From positions 61,469,771 to 61,533,770 of the forward strand of contig NC_134705.1 of assembly GCF_043290135.1 (NCBI RefSeq): a DNA stretch of 64,000 nucleotides, written 5' to 3'. Below the pieces are notes generated by a model. The model made no database searches and was not told where the DNA came from. It worked only from the letters and a program-made list of their open reading frames with translations. Below are positions 31,607 to 43,489 of the stretch, piece by piece. The position numbers and the translations under genes were made by a program. Within the stretch, counting starts at the first letter, position 1. Each line of letters opens with the position of its first letter. Source of the stretch: Rhipicephalus microplus. Its lineage: Eukaryota; Arthropoda; Arachnida; Ixodida; Ixodidae.

Positions 31607-31750
31607 TGTCGTGGTTCAACGTAAGCAGTGCACTGAGACGTTGAGTCCGAGAACCGACGGCGTGTGTTTTTATGCAGGAGCCAAGAGCAGGCGAGCAAAA
31701 CAAAAGCACGTCGTCTTTTTCAGTCCCCCTTTTCACGAGGCTGTTGATAA
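31607..31750 (-). repeat. 5' LTR remnant of gypsy C
   Basis: Matches 23468-23611 closely, then diverges. TTTCACGAGGCTGTT is duplicated nearby (about 31733 and 31753) and the outer LTR part is missing, so U3 was lost or rearranged. Confidence 0.75.
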
Positions 31751-31811
31751 CTTTCACGAGGCTGTTTTCAAGCGGCAATATGATAACCCTCTTTTGCTGT
31801 GCTTACTGAAA

Positions 31812-31925
31812 CGGTGATTGATTTATATGTGGGGTTTAACGTCCCAAAACCACTATATGATTATGAGAGACGCCGGAGTGGAGGGCTCCGGAAATTTAGA
31901 CCACCTGGGGTTCTTTAACGTTACT
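31812..31925 (-). mobile_element. SINE family U, 3' half
   Basis: Plus strand shows TGTGGGGTTTAACGTCCCAA, ATGATTATGAGAGACGCCGG and GACCACCTGGGGTTCTTTAA in order, the reverse of the family tail seen at 51845-52060. The head is absent. Confidence 0.75.
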
Positions 31926-32511
31926 GAAACGGTGCTCCACCGTCGAGTACCGTCTTCGTCTTCTTCTTGCATGCGCACGATCTCGAGGCTCAGTTGCGCG
32001 CTTGGTGACTAGAAAGGCTAATTTTTATTCTCACGAGCGAGCCAATTAGTGAATTTTTTCCAATTTTCTAAATTGCGTTTAAATTCATGATTGTTATTTC
32101 TTCAAAATGCAGCTCAGAGTTATTACCTATGTTTGTGCTCATCTATTCGTAGTATTTGCAATTTCATTACAACATTACTTCTTTCACCCTTAAGTGACAA
32201 CATTTAATCAAATATGAAAACTACCTTGTTCTTGGCCGATCCCCCCACGTGGGTGTGTGCCACTGTTCGAGGTAATACTCTATTGCACTTTGAAGGGACC
32301 CCGCAACTCTTTTTGAGCAGGTGAAGAAAACACCGCCGATTGTTATCGAGGCTGCTGAAAACACGTGGGCCGAGAGCCACAGCGCACCACGTAGTGTATA
32401 CTTTACAACTAATTCTCAAAATCAGTTAGAAATCGCTTCCTCTTCTCGCTACATAAACCAAAGTATACGCCCGATTTATGTGTCATACACTCATCGGGCA
32501 CATTTGCTCCA

Positions 32512-32575
32512 TTCAATGGAGCCAATAATGCTTGAGGCCCATGTGCTTAGATTTACGTGCATTTAGGTGAGATCT
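32512..32575 (+). mobile_element. SINE family U, short internal fragment
   Basis: TGAGGCCCATGTGCTTAGAT followed by TTACGTGCATTTAGG matches the family body. It is very short. Confidence 0.5.
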
Positions 32576-33704
32576 GTCTTATCTGTCTTGTTTCTGAAAC
32601 GTTCCCTGCGCACTAAGAAAATATGTTTCTTTCAAAAAACAATAATTCACTCCATTTAAACATAATAACTTTCTGTTTATGAAAGTGCATAAAGTAAGAA
32701 GCAGTTAGAAGAACATGACCTGCAACTTTTCGTCAATTAGATTTTTGAATAATCTGGCACAGATTGAAATACAGTGAACAACTTCGAATACATTGGAAGA
32801 CAATGAACAATCAATGACGCCGCGTCATCGTTTCTGCAGCTTCACACTCTACAATATACCTGCCAAGGTTTGCATCATCAGTTAATTTCTTGTGGATTTG
32901 CGGAATGACTAATTAATTTAACCGTTTTGCTCTTCCAAAAGCTAGTCGTCTTTGGTATAACCTTTTTAAAACCATCGCTTCCGAGATTGATTCAATGATT
33001 CATTGAAATAACCTAATTGAGAGTAACCAAGCACGCTTCAAGCAACGAACTGTACATTCTATAAAGTAAGGAATAATGTCATAACTATTACATTGTTATT
33101 TTCATACCAGTCATTGTTATTTGTGTGCAGTATTGTGCTGAATTTTCTTTGTAGTACCCACCTTATGTCACATTCGTTTTTAAAATATATTTTACACACT
33201 GTGGGCATTTATCTGATACTTCATCGCATATGCATAATCATCATCATAATGCGTCCTTCATTTTCATCGTTTGTGGAGACACATTCTGTGCCACGGATGT
33301 GACTGGTTTGCCACGTCTTCAAGGCCTCATAAACGCCTGTATAACTACGCACGCCTTTATAGGGCATGCTTAGTACTACGTCAGAAAATTTAAAAGCGTG
33401 AAAAGTACTACGTCACTATGTACACAATTTTATTTTGTATATTAGCTGTCCTATTGAAAGTGTATTTTTCCACGCCTTTCCTGTGTTGTATCGCATAACG
33501 CAAATTTCGCTACGTTTCAGCATACGTTACAGTTACATTTATTATGTTGTTGAATTGTTTTTATGCCGTTTCTTTATGTAACTATACATATATGCTCCTA
33601 TTGTTCCATGAATACGTCGCAAACATTGCCTTGTGTTTCCCCTCCTTTACGATTACGTAGTGTGTCTTAGGGATGTGGCAGCTTGGGCTAGTTGGTATGG
33701 CATG

Positions 33705-33801
33705 ACGATAGTTATAGCGTGAGAACAAAACGATGACGCAGAGATCTTCGTGTCCTTCTTGTCTCTGTGACGTCGTTTTGTTCTCGGGCTATAACTAGCG
33801 T
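33705..33801. repeat. Inverted repeat, ~41-bp arms, 15-nt loop
   Basis: Arms 33705-33745 and 33761-33801 share GAGAACAAAACGA and TTATAGC blocks in opposite orientation, with a few mismatches. It could be a short foldback element or two abutting termini of a retroelement. Confidence 0.75.
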
Positions 33802-35711
33802 CTTAGGGCTTCTAAGTTAATTATAAATAAACAAGTTGATAAATAAGTAAATAAATAAACAAATAAATGAATGAATAAAGCTCTTGCTTCACCTAAGGAA
33901 ATGTGCCTAAAATACTTATTTTATATGTCTAAGCTTTGATGCAGAATTTTACACGCAATTTTTGACCCATTTTAGAATACGTATGCATTTTATTATGAAT
34001 ATTGCCGTGTTGAGACTTACATGTTTCAGTATTCATAACTCAGTATGGCAACAATTTAACCTCCGGTTTTGTTGTAGAATGATATTGTTAGGCAGCACTT
34101 GCAAATCTCACAGCATTGTAATTTTGGTGCGTTATTGTTTCGTTTTACCCTTCATACATTTGTCAATAACCAAGTATACGTTACTTACGTGACTTAAGGG
34201 TCATTATGCCACAGTGGTTCCCTTGTTTTGTCTTAGATTGTAACCTTTTTTATGTAAATTCACAACATCGTTTTTGATAGTTTAAATCAGAAAACGAATG
34301 GATATTTCCAGTGCACGACGTCATGATTTACTGGTCTCTGGGAATTCGTTTTTTTATTATACGATAATTATGAGACAATTATAAGCCGGCGCAAATGACA
34401 GCGTCATGTCATAAACGCCGGGCTTTAACGGATCGTTACGACAACTGGTTCTATATCAGCATTTCCTTGACGGGTGTATCTACTACTGTGTCACTGATAA
34501 AAATCCCCCATCATTTTTGAAGTAACTGGGGTACCGCCACGGTACTGCATGTAACAGATCTGCTCGTCTGCTCTACTGAATGCTTAAAAACGTCGATGTT
34601 TGCGAGCGCCATCTGTGGAGGCAAAGTGCGTAAACTTCTGTAGAGAATACTAGAAATCTGTCAGCTTAGCTGGTTAGATGTGATTCAGCAGTTTCTCACT
34701 AAAACATACCTCAGCCTTGCAATCTAACTGTGAATGTTAAAGCATGTTAATTGTATGGTTATCTTTTGTGATAAACTTTGAAATTTAGACGTCGTTGTTT
34801 TATATTACACTGATTTTCGAACCCTGCATATTTAACCCTTTTTTCGATGTTAGCTAAGAACCGATCTGCACAGTTACCAATTGCGTTTAAAAACAAGTTG
34901 CTAAGCTTTAAAAAGAGATTTTTCTGAGAAGTTGCCTTTTTTTTGACATTTTTCGTGGGAGCTGTTTGTTCAAGACTATTAGGAAAAGGCCTTATGTAAT
35001 TAATATTATTAAGATAATTACTAATTATCTTAATTCCTTCAAGATCTATTTATAAGTATTTTTCAACCTCAGCCTCTCTGCCCTAGCATGAATCCGAAGC
35101 AGCATCTGATGGCTGGCAATTAAACAATGTGCACCAACTCACCTGAAATGCCAGATAAGCGTTTTCTTAATATCTTATTTTGACTACAGTTGCGGAATAT
35201 ACTCTTGAATTCTGTGAAGTATTCCACTAGAAGACTATCTCATGGTAGCAAAAGTGGTATGCTTGGGCTAATCAGTTTGTTTATTTAAGTCATAGATTGC
35301 TGCAAACTAAGTCTCACTGGTGGAAGCAGGGATACGCTCTATGGATGTTTCAAACTAAGAATGCATTGAACTTGGTTGACGGAGAGCTGAAGTTTAATGC
35401 TAAACCATTACAAGAAGGCGGCGCTTCAGCCAAAGTGGGGCAATGAACAGGCAAGAAATATTTGTAATAAATAGTGTGCTTGTGCTCCCATCCAAGCAAA
35501 CGGCGGACCAGATCAAGGTGGGCTTATTTTGACGTTATGATGAATTTTCAACATACTGAATGTGTTTTATTACTTGATCGTTCACTCAAAATCTCGAACG
35601 TTATTTTTTTCACAAAAACTGACTTGTATACGCTGTACACTTAAGTGAAGAGTGATAACTTCTCTCGCAACGAGAAGAGAGAGAAACGAGAAAAAAAAGA
35701 AGGCAGCGAGG

Positions 35712-36272
35712 TTAACCAGGTGCTAGTATCCAGTATGCTACCCTACACTGGGGTTGGGGAATATGGGGTTGAATGAAAAAGGGAGAGTTAAAAAATAAAT
35801 AAGAGAAAAACACTGACACACACGCACACACAAAATCAGTCCACTCAGAGGCGTTCCGACAGGCCAGTAGTTCGCAAGAAGCCCAGTAGCGCTTGCACGG
35901 CTTTCTTCTGTGACGATGAGTCATGACGATGGGCAGTATACTTTCTTCGGACAGTGGCTGGTCATCTAACCTGTTTAAATTACTAGAAAGGTATTGTCTT
36001 TCCAGGTTGTATTTCGGGCAGTCACACAGGATATGTCGAATTGTTTCTTCATCTCCGCAGTGTGCACAGTCGGCGTTGTCGGCCAGACCTATGCGGAACG
36101 TGTACGCACGGGTAAACGTGACTCGCAACCATAGTCTGCACAGAGCAGTAGCGTCGCCTCGTCGAATTTTTGTTGGAAGCTGTACGCTTAACGTTGGATC
36201 AAGGCATCGTAATCTTGCATGCGTAAAGAGAGGCTCATTCCAAAGAGCCATGGAGCGTTGGCGAGCAAGCAT
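35712..36272 (-). pseudogene. LINE E C-terminal knuckle region
   Basis: LLCRLWLRVTFTR is not continuous with RNase H, but the CAHCGDEETIRHILCDCPKY knuckle is typical of the end of I-group ORF2. The frame runs on into 3' UTR. Confidence 0.7.
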
Positions 36273-36369
36273 GCGGAGCTTCCTAGCAGCGTCCGTCCTT
36301 GAAAGAGGTATTGGCTGGTTGTCGTCTTCTGTATAGGCTGAACGACTGAAATATAACGTGGTGCCCTTT

Positions 36370-37137
36370 CTATGTTATATGGTGTAGCATTTCTACTGTT
36401 TCAAATACCAACTGCTCGTGTGGACCACGGCGTAGATTGGACAGAAGTGACTGCAGTGCCGCCTTGCAGTCGCAGAAAATCGTCCACCGTTGCGTGCTTT
36501 GGTCGTTAATGAAACGCAGCGCAGCGCCAAGCGCTGAAAGCTCTGCTGCCGTTGTTGTGGTTGCATGAGCTGTCCTGAATTTGCTGGTTGTGGCGTGTTG
36601 GAATAACGGCCGCCGCAGTTGAGCTGTTTGCAGGATGGAGCCGTCGGTGCAGACGTGGGTGCAGTCTTGGTACTTCTCGTACAGCAGAAATAAGGCGAGC
36701 TGCTTGAGGACTGGTATTGAGAAATCTCGTTTTTTCTGGATGCCTGGTATTGTCAGGTTGATGACTGGCTGTTCGAGGCACCATGGAGGAATTGAAGGTC
36801 CCGCCGCGGGCGTAAAACCAGTTGGTAGGGAGTCACCATGTGTAGTTATTATTCGACGAAAAGAAGTATGAGGCCTATCCGTTGGTAGAAAGGCTAGGTG
36901 GTGATGGGGAGTCCGGCCCACATGCCTTATGTGTGTCCTCAAAGCTTCGATTTCAATATGGGTCTGCACGAGGTGGTCTTTGGCTATAGCTATAGTCGCC
37001 ATTGTTGAGGCACCCTGAAGCAGACCTAGACATATTAAAAGCCCCTGTGCCTGAACGCTTTGTATCATGCGTCGACTTGTTTTGCTGGCGTTTGATAACG
37101 CAGGCAAACTGTATCGTAAAAATCCAAGGAAAAGCAC
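36370..37137 (-). pseudogene. LINE E connection domain and RNase H (C-terminal deletion)
   Basis: Ends with THVCTDGSIL, TTTAAELSALGAALRFI and WTIFCDCKAALQSLLS, the first three acidic positions of RNase H. The final HxxxxGNxxAD block is missing: MLHHIT is followed after a gap by the C-terminal region, so a deletion of roughly 100 bp or more is likely. Confidence 0.75.
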
Positions 37138-37271
37138 CCTCTACAGTCGTAACATAGCATTAGGCTGCATTCCCCAAGTATTCCCAGCGAGAAACTTGAA
37201 AAGATGACATATGCCTGTCAATCGCTTTTTCAAATACGACACAAGAGTGCTCCTTGATATGTCTCTGTCGA

Positions 37272-38683
37272 CTATGACACCCAGAAATTTGTGAGATCGA
37301 CGATAAGGTATATTTTGACTATTAATTCACACTCTGTAATTCGACATGGGTTTGCGCGTAAATGCCAGAAGAGTGAATTTCCGGAGGAAATTTCCAGGCC
37401 TCGATTGCGTAGATACAAAGCAGTTGCAGTGGCAGCTCTCTGTATTCTCGCTCGTAACTGCAGGCGAGTTACAACAAATGTCCAGATGCAGATGTCATCA
37501 GCGTATGTTGATAGATAAATATTGTTTGGTAGGTGCGTATGAATAGCGATTATTGTTATATTGAATAGCACGGGGCTCAGTACACCACCCTGAGGGACGC
37601 CACGACAACTGAAATGTGCAGACGTGTTCCCGGTCTCTGTACTCACAAAATAGGATGGCATTTGGATATCCACTTCATCATTCGGCCACCCACTCCAATC
37701 TCATCTAGTGCGGCAAGGAGGGTTTCATGTGTAACGTTATCATAGGCTCCTTTGACGTCAAGGAACAGGGAGGCGCAAAGACGCTTATGGCCTTTCTCGT
37801 GTTCAACGCACGTGATTAGGTCGATGACGCTATGGATCGATGATCGACCACGTCGAAAGCCAGCCATGGCATTTGGGTAGATCTCATGATACTCCAAATA
37901 CCACTCAAGTAGGCCGAGAATAATTCTCTCCATCACTTTACCCACGCAACTAGCCAATGCGATCGGGCGATAGCAGGAGAGTTCCAATAGTGATTTGCCA
38001 GGTTTTAGCAATAGTTTTAGACGACTAGCTTTCCAACTTAAGGGGACAGTGCCTTCTAGCCAACAATTATTATATAGCTGAAGTAGAGCTATGCTCGCGC
38101 GCTCACCCAGATGACACAGGGCTCTGTAGGAGATTCCGTCAAGTCCTGGTGCGGAGGTACGTTTGCATGAAGCGAGTGCTGCCTTGAGCTCCTGAATGGT
38201 GAACGGGAAGTCCATACAGGAATCACGTTGTGGCGGACAACTGCTCGAAAGTGGTAAGCTGCTGATGGCTGTAGTTTGTCCTGATAATCCGGCACAGAAC
38301 TCTTCAGCAACGTCCACATCTGGTCGATTTTGGTGAAGTGCTAAGGCCTTGAATGGTGACTTCTGGATGGGCGATGACCGCAAACCTCTAACCGTCCTCC
38401 ATATCTGCGATAAAGGCTTACTAGGGTCGAGTGACTCGCAGAAAGTAATCCAGCGTTGGAATTCTAGCTTGTCCAACCGACGTTTGATCTTCTTCTGCAT
38501 ACGTCTAGCAGTCCGTAAATCTTCTATGTCCTTCGTCGTCGCAAGGGTCGAAGCCGCTCCAGCTCGATGTCGATGTCCATGATTCTTACAGGGAATGGGA
38601 TCGTACACGCAGTCTCTTTTACAGTGATCTTGATGGCCTCTTGTAAATGGGATATGTTTTCTCTGCATTGGTCTTCCATACAA
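37272..38683 (-). pseudogene. LINE E reverse transcriptase, frameshifted
   Basis: First frame: RTSAPGLDGISYRALCHLG, SCYRPIALASCVGKVMERII, SLFLDVKGAYDNVTHETLL. After a shift near 37650: CRGVPQGGVLSPVLFNI and the catalytic STYADDICIW. All palm motifs survive, split between two frames. Confidence 0.85.
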
Positions 38684-39423
38684 GACTGAATTTTTTTCCA
38701 GTCCACTCTTTTAACCATGTCGCGCACTTTAGGGGGCGACAATCCTCTGATCTTGACGTATGTTGAAATGTGATCACTCCCATGCATTTCTATATCCGTG
38801 AACCATTCAGTATGTTTCACTAGGCTTCGCGAAGCAAAAGCCAATTCGAGACAGCTACTGTATGTGGGGCCACGTAAAAATGTAGGACTGCCATCGTTCA
38901 GTAACCAAAGTTTGTTGTCGGAGGCAAAAGACACCAAGTCTCTGCCCTTCATATTGGTATTCTGACTTCCCCATAATGCATGATGAGAGTTAAAATCCCC
39001 AATGATAACACACGGGTCAAGAGTTAACGCTATGATGTCTCGTAGTGTTTTTTGATCGAAACGGCTTGATGGTGATAGGTATGCGCCAACCACAGTGATG
39101 TTGAGCCTCCTCTTTTTCAATCTTAAGCATAGGTATTGGTTTCCGTCATGAGGTGGTACAGGTTGAAGGATGTAAGTGAGGTCTCGGCGAATGTACACCA
39201 GAACCTTGCTGCTTTCAGTAACAGTAGGCGACATAAAAGGTTCGTATCCCGACAGTCGTATTGCACTCGATAAGTTAGGCTCACAGAGGACAGTTACGGG
39301 AAACATATTGACGTACACAAATCGACGAAAGTCACCAATGCGCGATCTCAGTCCCCTGGCATTCCACTGCAGTATTGCTGCTTTACGAACCTCATCCCTG
39401 AAAGACAGTGGTGGGTTAGCCAT
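38524..39423 (-). pseudogene. LINE E endonuclease (APE type)
   Basis: AILQWNARGLRSRIGDFR (catalytic Asn), VTVLCEPNL (Glu), VVGAYLSPSSRFD, VIIGDFNSHHALWGS (Asp, Asn) and MHGSDHISTYV (terminal SDH) are all present. It nicks target DNA. The frame is lost near 38560, where the linker to RT shifts frame. Confidence 0.85.
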
Positions 39424-39426
39424 GGT

Positions 39427-40142
39427 CTACTCTAGGGCTGCTAGCACTGGACTAAGCGCGTCCAGTACTTGAAGGGCACTTTTGGCTGACGGTGTATTCA
39501 TGTCGCTTAACAACACGCGAATGGTGTCCACTAATGATCTTAGCATCACCATCACGCGATGATCTGGCTTCCCGGCCGTTGCAGCATCTTGTGCTTGTTC
39601 TTGAGGCGGCTTCTGTTGAGGCTCAACAGGTCGTGTAGGCCGCTTCTGTTTACGCACAACAGATCGTCTAGGCTGAAGGGGTGGCCATTCCTTTGGAAAG
39701 AGAGATCTTTCAGCATCTTCTCTTTTAGCGCAGATGTTTGCTGTGCTAGGAGCCGCACCTGTCAATTTCCCTTGAGTTTCTGACTTTCTCGTCAGATTTT
39801 GCACTATCCTTCGTGAGGACCTTCGGCGATGACGGCGCCTTCGCCTTACTTTCTGCGCAGCTTCTCTGTGAGTCGAGTTGTCTCACACCATTTGCCTCAG
39901 AATATAAATCTTTTTCTTAATCTAAGGACAGTCCTTGGAGGAAGCGCTGTGAACTCGTTGGCAGATGGGGCATTTCAACGTAGTTGCATTGCAGTCGTTT
40001 CTCAGTGGTGTTCAGCGCAACGGGGGCACACTGCGGAATTTCTGCAAACGCCCTTCACGTGGCCAATCTTCTGGCACTTAAAACACTGCATAGGCTTCGG
40101 AATAAATGGGCGAACCTGGTGACGGAAATGGCCAACCTTCAC
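39427..40142 (-). pseudogene. LINE E ORF1, zinc knuckles and C-terminus
   Basis: Broken frames give QCFKCQKIGHVKGVCRNSAV and CPRCAEHH, CCHC knuckles usual for I-group ORF1, then a Lys/Arg-rich stretch and a Gln/Pro-rich tail ending LDALSPVLAALE at 39427. The stop is a few bases before the endonuclease ATG (39423), so ORF1 and ORF2 are nearly contiguous. Confidence 0.7.
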
Positions 40143-40778
40143 CTAAGAGGGAAGACAGTCACCCTTGAATATTATTCGCACAAAACAAGAGTTGCCTAGG
40201 TGGCCAGCATGCACAATGACGTTGTTTTCACTCACTGGTTTTATCAGTACAGGAAAATCTTCATTGGCGATTTCAGTGTCTATGTCATAGATAACTCCTG
40301 TTACGGTGTCACCATTCGCTGGTATGATGGATCGGACTTTGAAGTTTCCCAGCTCCGACACATGCTGTAGCGTGTTCAGTGCACTCGGGTTCCTATCGTC
40401 GATTGCCAAAAGATTCTTCCTCGTGTTTATCCTGATGTCCTTAATCTCGTTAGGCACAATGTTTTCAAGGTACAAGGACAGTGCTTGCCTGTTGAGGATG
40501 CGTAGATTGGCAGTAGTAGTCTGCGGCACAAACAGAATGGAGTGAGGCCATCGCTGAGGCGCTGTCCTCACAGTGGCTGTACGTGATGCCGATGATGCGT
40601 TCATGATTCTACGTTTGGCCTTGCAGTAGAGCACAGGTTCGAAGCCATCTTCCGAGGACTCGTAGTCTGATGCAGAGTACAGCTCGGTGTACTCGCTCTC
40701 ACTAGATGGATTACCACGCTTTCTTGAAGCAATGCCAGTGGATGAACTGGGACTGGGCGGGGATTGTACATCCATCAC
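40143..40778 (-). pseudogene. LINE E ORF1, N-terminal part
   Basis: Starts MMDVQSPPSPSSSTGIASRK, an acidic/Ser-rich leader, then a nucleic-acid-binding fold of LINE ORF1 type (ILFVPQTTTANLRILNRQAL, EIKDIRINTRKNLLAIDD). It stops before the zinc knuckles, which follow in other frames. ORF1 protein coats LINE RNA. Confidence 0.7.
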
Positions 40779-40830
40779 CGCGATGTAGCGGGCTGGAGAC
40801 CCCGCTGTTGCGCTGTAGAACGCAGAAAAT

Positions 40831-42135
40831 ACATCACAGACCGCGAGATTATTTCCACAAGAGAATCACTTCGTCTTCCCCTCGCAATGAGAAGTTATCA
40901 CTTATGAGGCAGGCGAGAAAAATGTATGAATTCTACTGTCATAGAAGAGTGGAAATTTGAACGAAGAGACACTTATTTTATAGAGCTATACGCAAAGTGT
41001 TTTGAAAGCTCTTTGAAGTATTTTCAATCAAGATTTAGTACAGTGAAACTTCGGGCTAGTTATTTTTGCATATCGAAAAAGAATCCGCACCAATTTCTCC
41101 ACGCACGTAGAGTAGTGAAGAAAACGTCACAGAGATGCGCTGCCCGTGCCAGCGTTTGTCTTCATCTTTTCCTTCACTATTTTTCTCATGGAAAAAAATG
41201 CACTGTTCCCACTTGAGTAAAATTTTTAGGTTCCTACTCTGTGCTTATAGAAAATAAAACAAGTGAAACGTTGAATCGATGGCCCACGCACGCCTGCTTC
41301 GAAAAAACGCACACCTCTGAACATATGGGCTTGGCGATGGCGTTGTCCATAACAGCTACACCTGCAGCATGCGAGTGGGTCTCTAGTTGACTGTGTGGCT
41401 TTTCAGTCTGCCGGTCGCTTAATTGTTCAGCATATTTCTGTTTAAGGGCCTAGCCAGGTGATGTCGAGTTAACTCGCACCTATTTTGAACCAGATAAAGT
41501 TGTTCCAATTGTTCAGTCATTCTCTCAACAAAATCATCGCTTCGTAAGAGTCAGAATAATAAGCAGGCAAGACGTTGATAGGGCCGTCGCCCACTCATCA
41601 TACAAAAGAGTCAGATTAGTTGATTCGACCAACTGGCAGCCAAACGAGTGCCAATTTTGATATGTATTTGCTCTGTTAAAAAAGATATGATGCGATTTTC
41701 AAGTGCGAACTTCTAGCATACTTTTTTCAATTATTTTGCGTATAACAATTGTGTTGCATATCTTTCAGGAGCGAACACAAGTACGTATGACCAGAATGCT
41801 ACAACGCTCCATTCATTTGAGTGCTGTCGTTTTTTTAATCCTAAATATAAAGATAAGAACGCACCAATAACTTTATTAATGCGTGATACCTGGTTCCCCA
41901 ACATTCTAGCAACATTTATTGTTAGACGATTCCAAACTCTTTAAATCTTCATCGCCGTCTGAACTTCTGTTGCTTGTTTTATGTCACGTCTTTCTATACT
42001 ACCAGTTTACCCGTGTTACGCACAAATCTTTAGGAGCTTGCTCGTCAAGCTTCTTATGTTCGGGGTATGTGTCTTGGCATGTACGCTAGAGGCGCGGCTG
42101 TGCAATGTTCTCACTACACGTCCACCTTAAATTTC
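40831..42135. other. No gene recognised
   Basis: No motif-bearing frame or repeat copy that I can support. The inverted match GAGAAGTTATCACTT (about 40890) versus its reverse complement near 35655 borders LINE E on both sides but is not a direct target duplication. Confidence 0.5.
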
Positions 42136-42139
42136 ATGA

Positions 42140-42840
42140 AGTAGGAAGAGAGAGAGAAAAAAATTATTCATTCAGGCCAAAAGGATCGTCCTCGTAAGGT
42201 GGAGCCCTTCAGTCAGGGCCCCATGGGCTCACGCCACATTACGTGCCCGATTGATCAGCCGGCACTCTTTCTGCGGCTCTGAGATGGTCAGCGCAGTCTC
42301 TCACAAGGAATGCGAGTAGCCCGGTCGTTGTGGACATTCTCAGGTGCAATGATACACTGACGGTGACGCTCCACGATAAGGACAGTATGAGGGATATTGT
42401 TTGGGGTGGAACATATGAAGGATGTAAAGGCAGGAAAATGAGTTAGTCTTAAGCTGCCACCAGGAAACCACGTCCTCTCGATTGAGTGATTTGTGTTGCA
42501 GTGAGAAGTACATATGACTTTGGCGGTGATATTGTAGCGTGTAAGTGCAGTCTAATGCTTCGCTTGATGCATCTTCTGGGTTAGACAGCTTTCCCGATGG
42601 CGCCTGGTTTGTAAGCTTTCATGCTACCACATTAGCGCGTTCAGTACCATGGTGAGAGATGTGCCCCGGTGCGCAGACGATAGACACCCTGGGTAACAAA
42701 GCAGGATGTGCATATCTCAGAATACGCTGTTTGCAGGGTGCGTGTAGGTAGTGAAGCACCCGATATATGTCATTCATGGAGGAAGAAAAGAACTGAGGAC
42801 AGGCCCTGACATCAATCATTGTGAAGCCGGATGGTTGGCC
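42140..42840 (-). mobile_element. I-type LINE 3' fragment (RNase H end and C-terminus)
   Basis: The minus strand reads RVSIVCAPGHISHHGTERAN then VVA, the last RNase H block (WxPGHxGxxGNExAD type), followed by NREDVVSWWQLKTN and a Cys/His tail in broken frames, ending with an A-rich tail (T-run at 42160-42167 on plus). 5'-truncated. Confidence 0.65.
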
Positions 42841-43054
42841 TTATTGACTGGAGAAATTGTCTTCTCTTAAATACATCCGAATGTGAAGTAGAAGGCGTGA
42901 TACCCTCTGGCTCGAAAAGCACGTGGGCTGCCGGCGCGCGTGTCGTCGGGATCCGAAACCAACGGAATGTGGCTCAACATGCTGGGCCAGCGCGATACCA
43001 TTGGCGAAATCATTCGTACGAGTATTAAGCAGTGAGGAACAGCTCACCGACAAA

Positions 43055-43180
43055 GAGAGAGAGAGGTAAAGATGCAAGGAAAGGCAGGGAGGTTAACCAG
43101 ATGCACATTCGGTTTGCTACCCTGCACTGGGGAAGGGATAAAGGGGAGAAAAGAGGAAGCAACCACAGGAGTACGCGTGC
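43055..43180 (-). mobile_element. LINE 3' UTR fragment, same type as LINE E tail
   Basis: GGGAGGTTAACCAGATGC and GCTACCCTGCACTGGGGAAG match 35708-35760 (GCGAGGTTAACCAGGTGC, GCTACCCTACACTGGGG). It is flanked by a GA-rich run. No coding part is attached. Confidence 0.7.
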
Positions 43181-43489
43181 TAGATGAATTGACTACAGTG
43201 AGTGTGGTGCCAATGTGTTCACGACATTTATATTCGCGCCCTCAACAGACAACGCAATCGGCCGTCCACTGCCCTATTTCAACTTTATAAATTCGTCTCG
43301 TACAGACTAGAAACTCGGCTAGAAGCTTCAGTCATCAGCTTTGAGCACCGTCGCAATCAGCCGCTAACGTGACCGACGCGGCTCCTGGTCACCGCGGTCG
43401 TGTTCCACGTAAAAGGTCACCAGCGTCAGCTTTGTGCAATTGGGGTGATCTTGTGCACAGTGAAAGTGACACTCGACCGCGGTTGCTCT

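Larger units (their letters stand above)
23468..31750 (-). mobile_element. Ty3/gypsy element C, internally deleted and split by element B
   Basis: Minus-strand order: 5' LTR remnant (31607-31750), primer site CTGGTGGAGGTGCTGGG, gag (about 31570-30137), protease (29990-29705), interruption by element B, pre-RT (25740-25000), then integrase (24963-23743) and 3' LTR (23468-23693). RT palm and RNase H are missing: KKKDGSL is followed at once by sequence upstream of integrase. Gag has a frameshift near 31005. The 3' LTR lies against LINE D. It is therefore a dead carrier, older than B and younger than D. Confidence 0.85.
31930..35650. other. AT-rich region without recognised genes
   Basis: No frame longer than about 80 codons with a recognisable motif, apart from the SINE fragment at 32512 and the inverted repeat at 33705-33801. 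Base composition is clearly more AT-rich than the flanking retroelements. Confidence 0.6.
35660..40830 (-). mobile_element. I-type LINE E, near full length, decayed
   Basis: Minus strand, 5' to 3': ORF1 (40778-40143, knuckles and tail to 39427), endonuclease (39423-38524), reverse transcriptase (38683-37272), RNase H (37137-36370), C-terminal region (36272-35712), then a 3' UTR with GGTTAACCTCGC and a T-rich tail. The domain order and RNase H mark it as I-group. At least four frame breaks and a deletion in RNase H disable it. A second copy of its 3' UTR type is at 43055-43180. Confidence 0.88.

Noticed and set aside
40885..40912. GAGAAGTTATCACTT as target duplication of LINE E
   Set aside because: The matching sequence near 35655 is in inverted, not direct, orientation.
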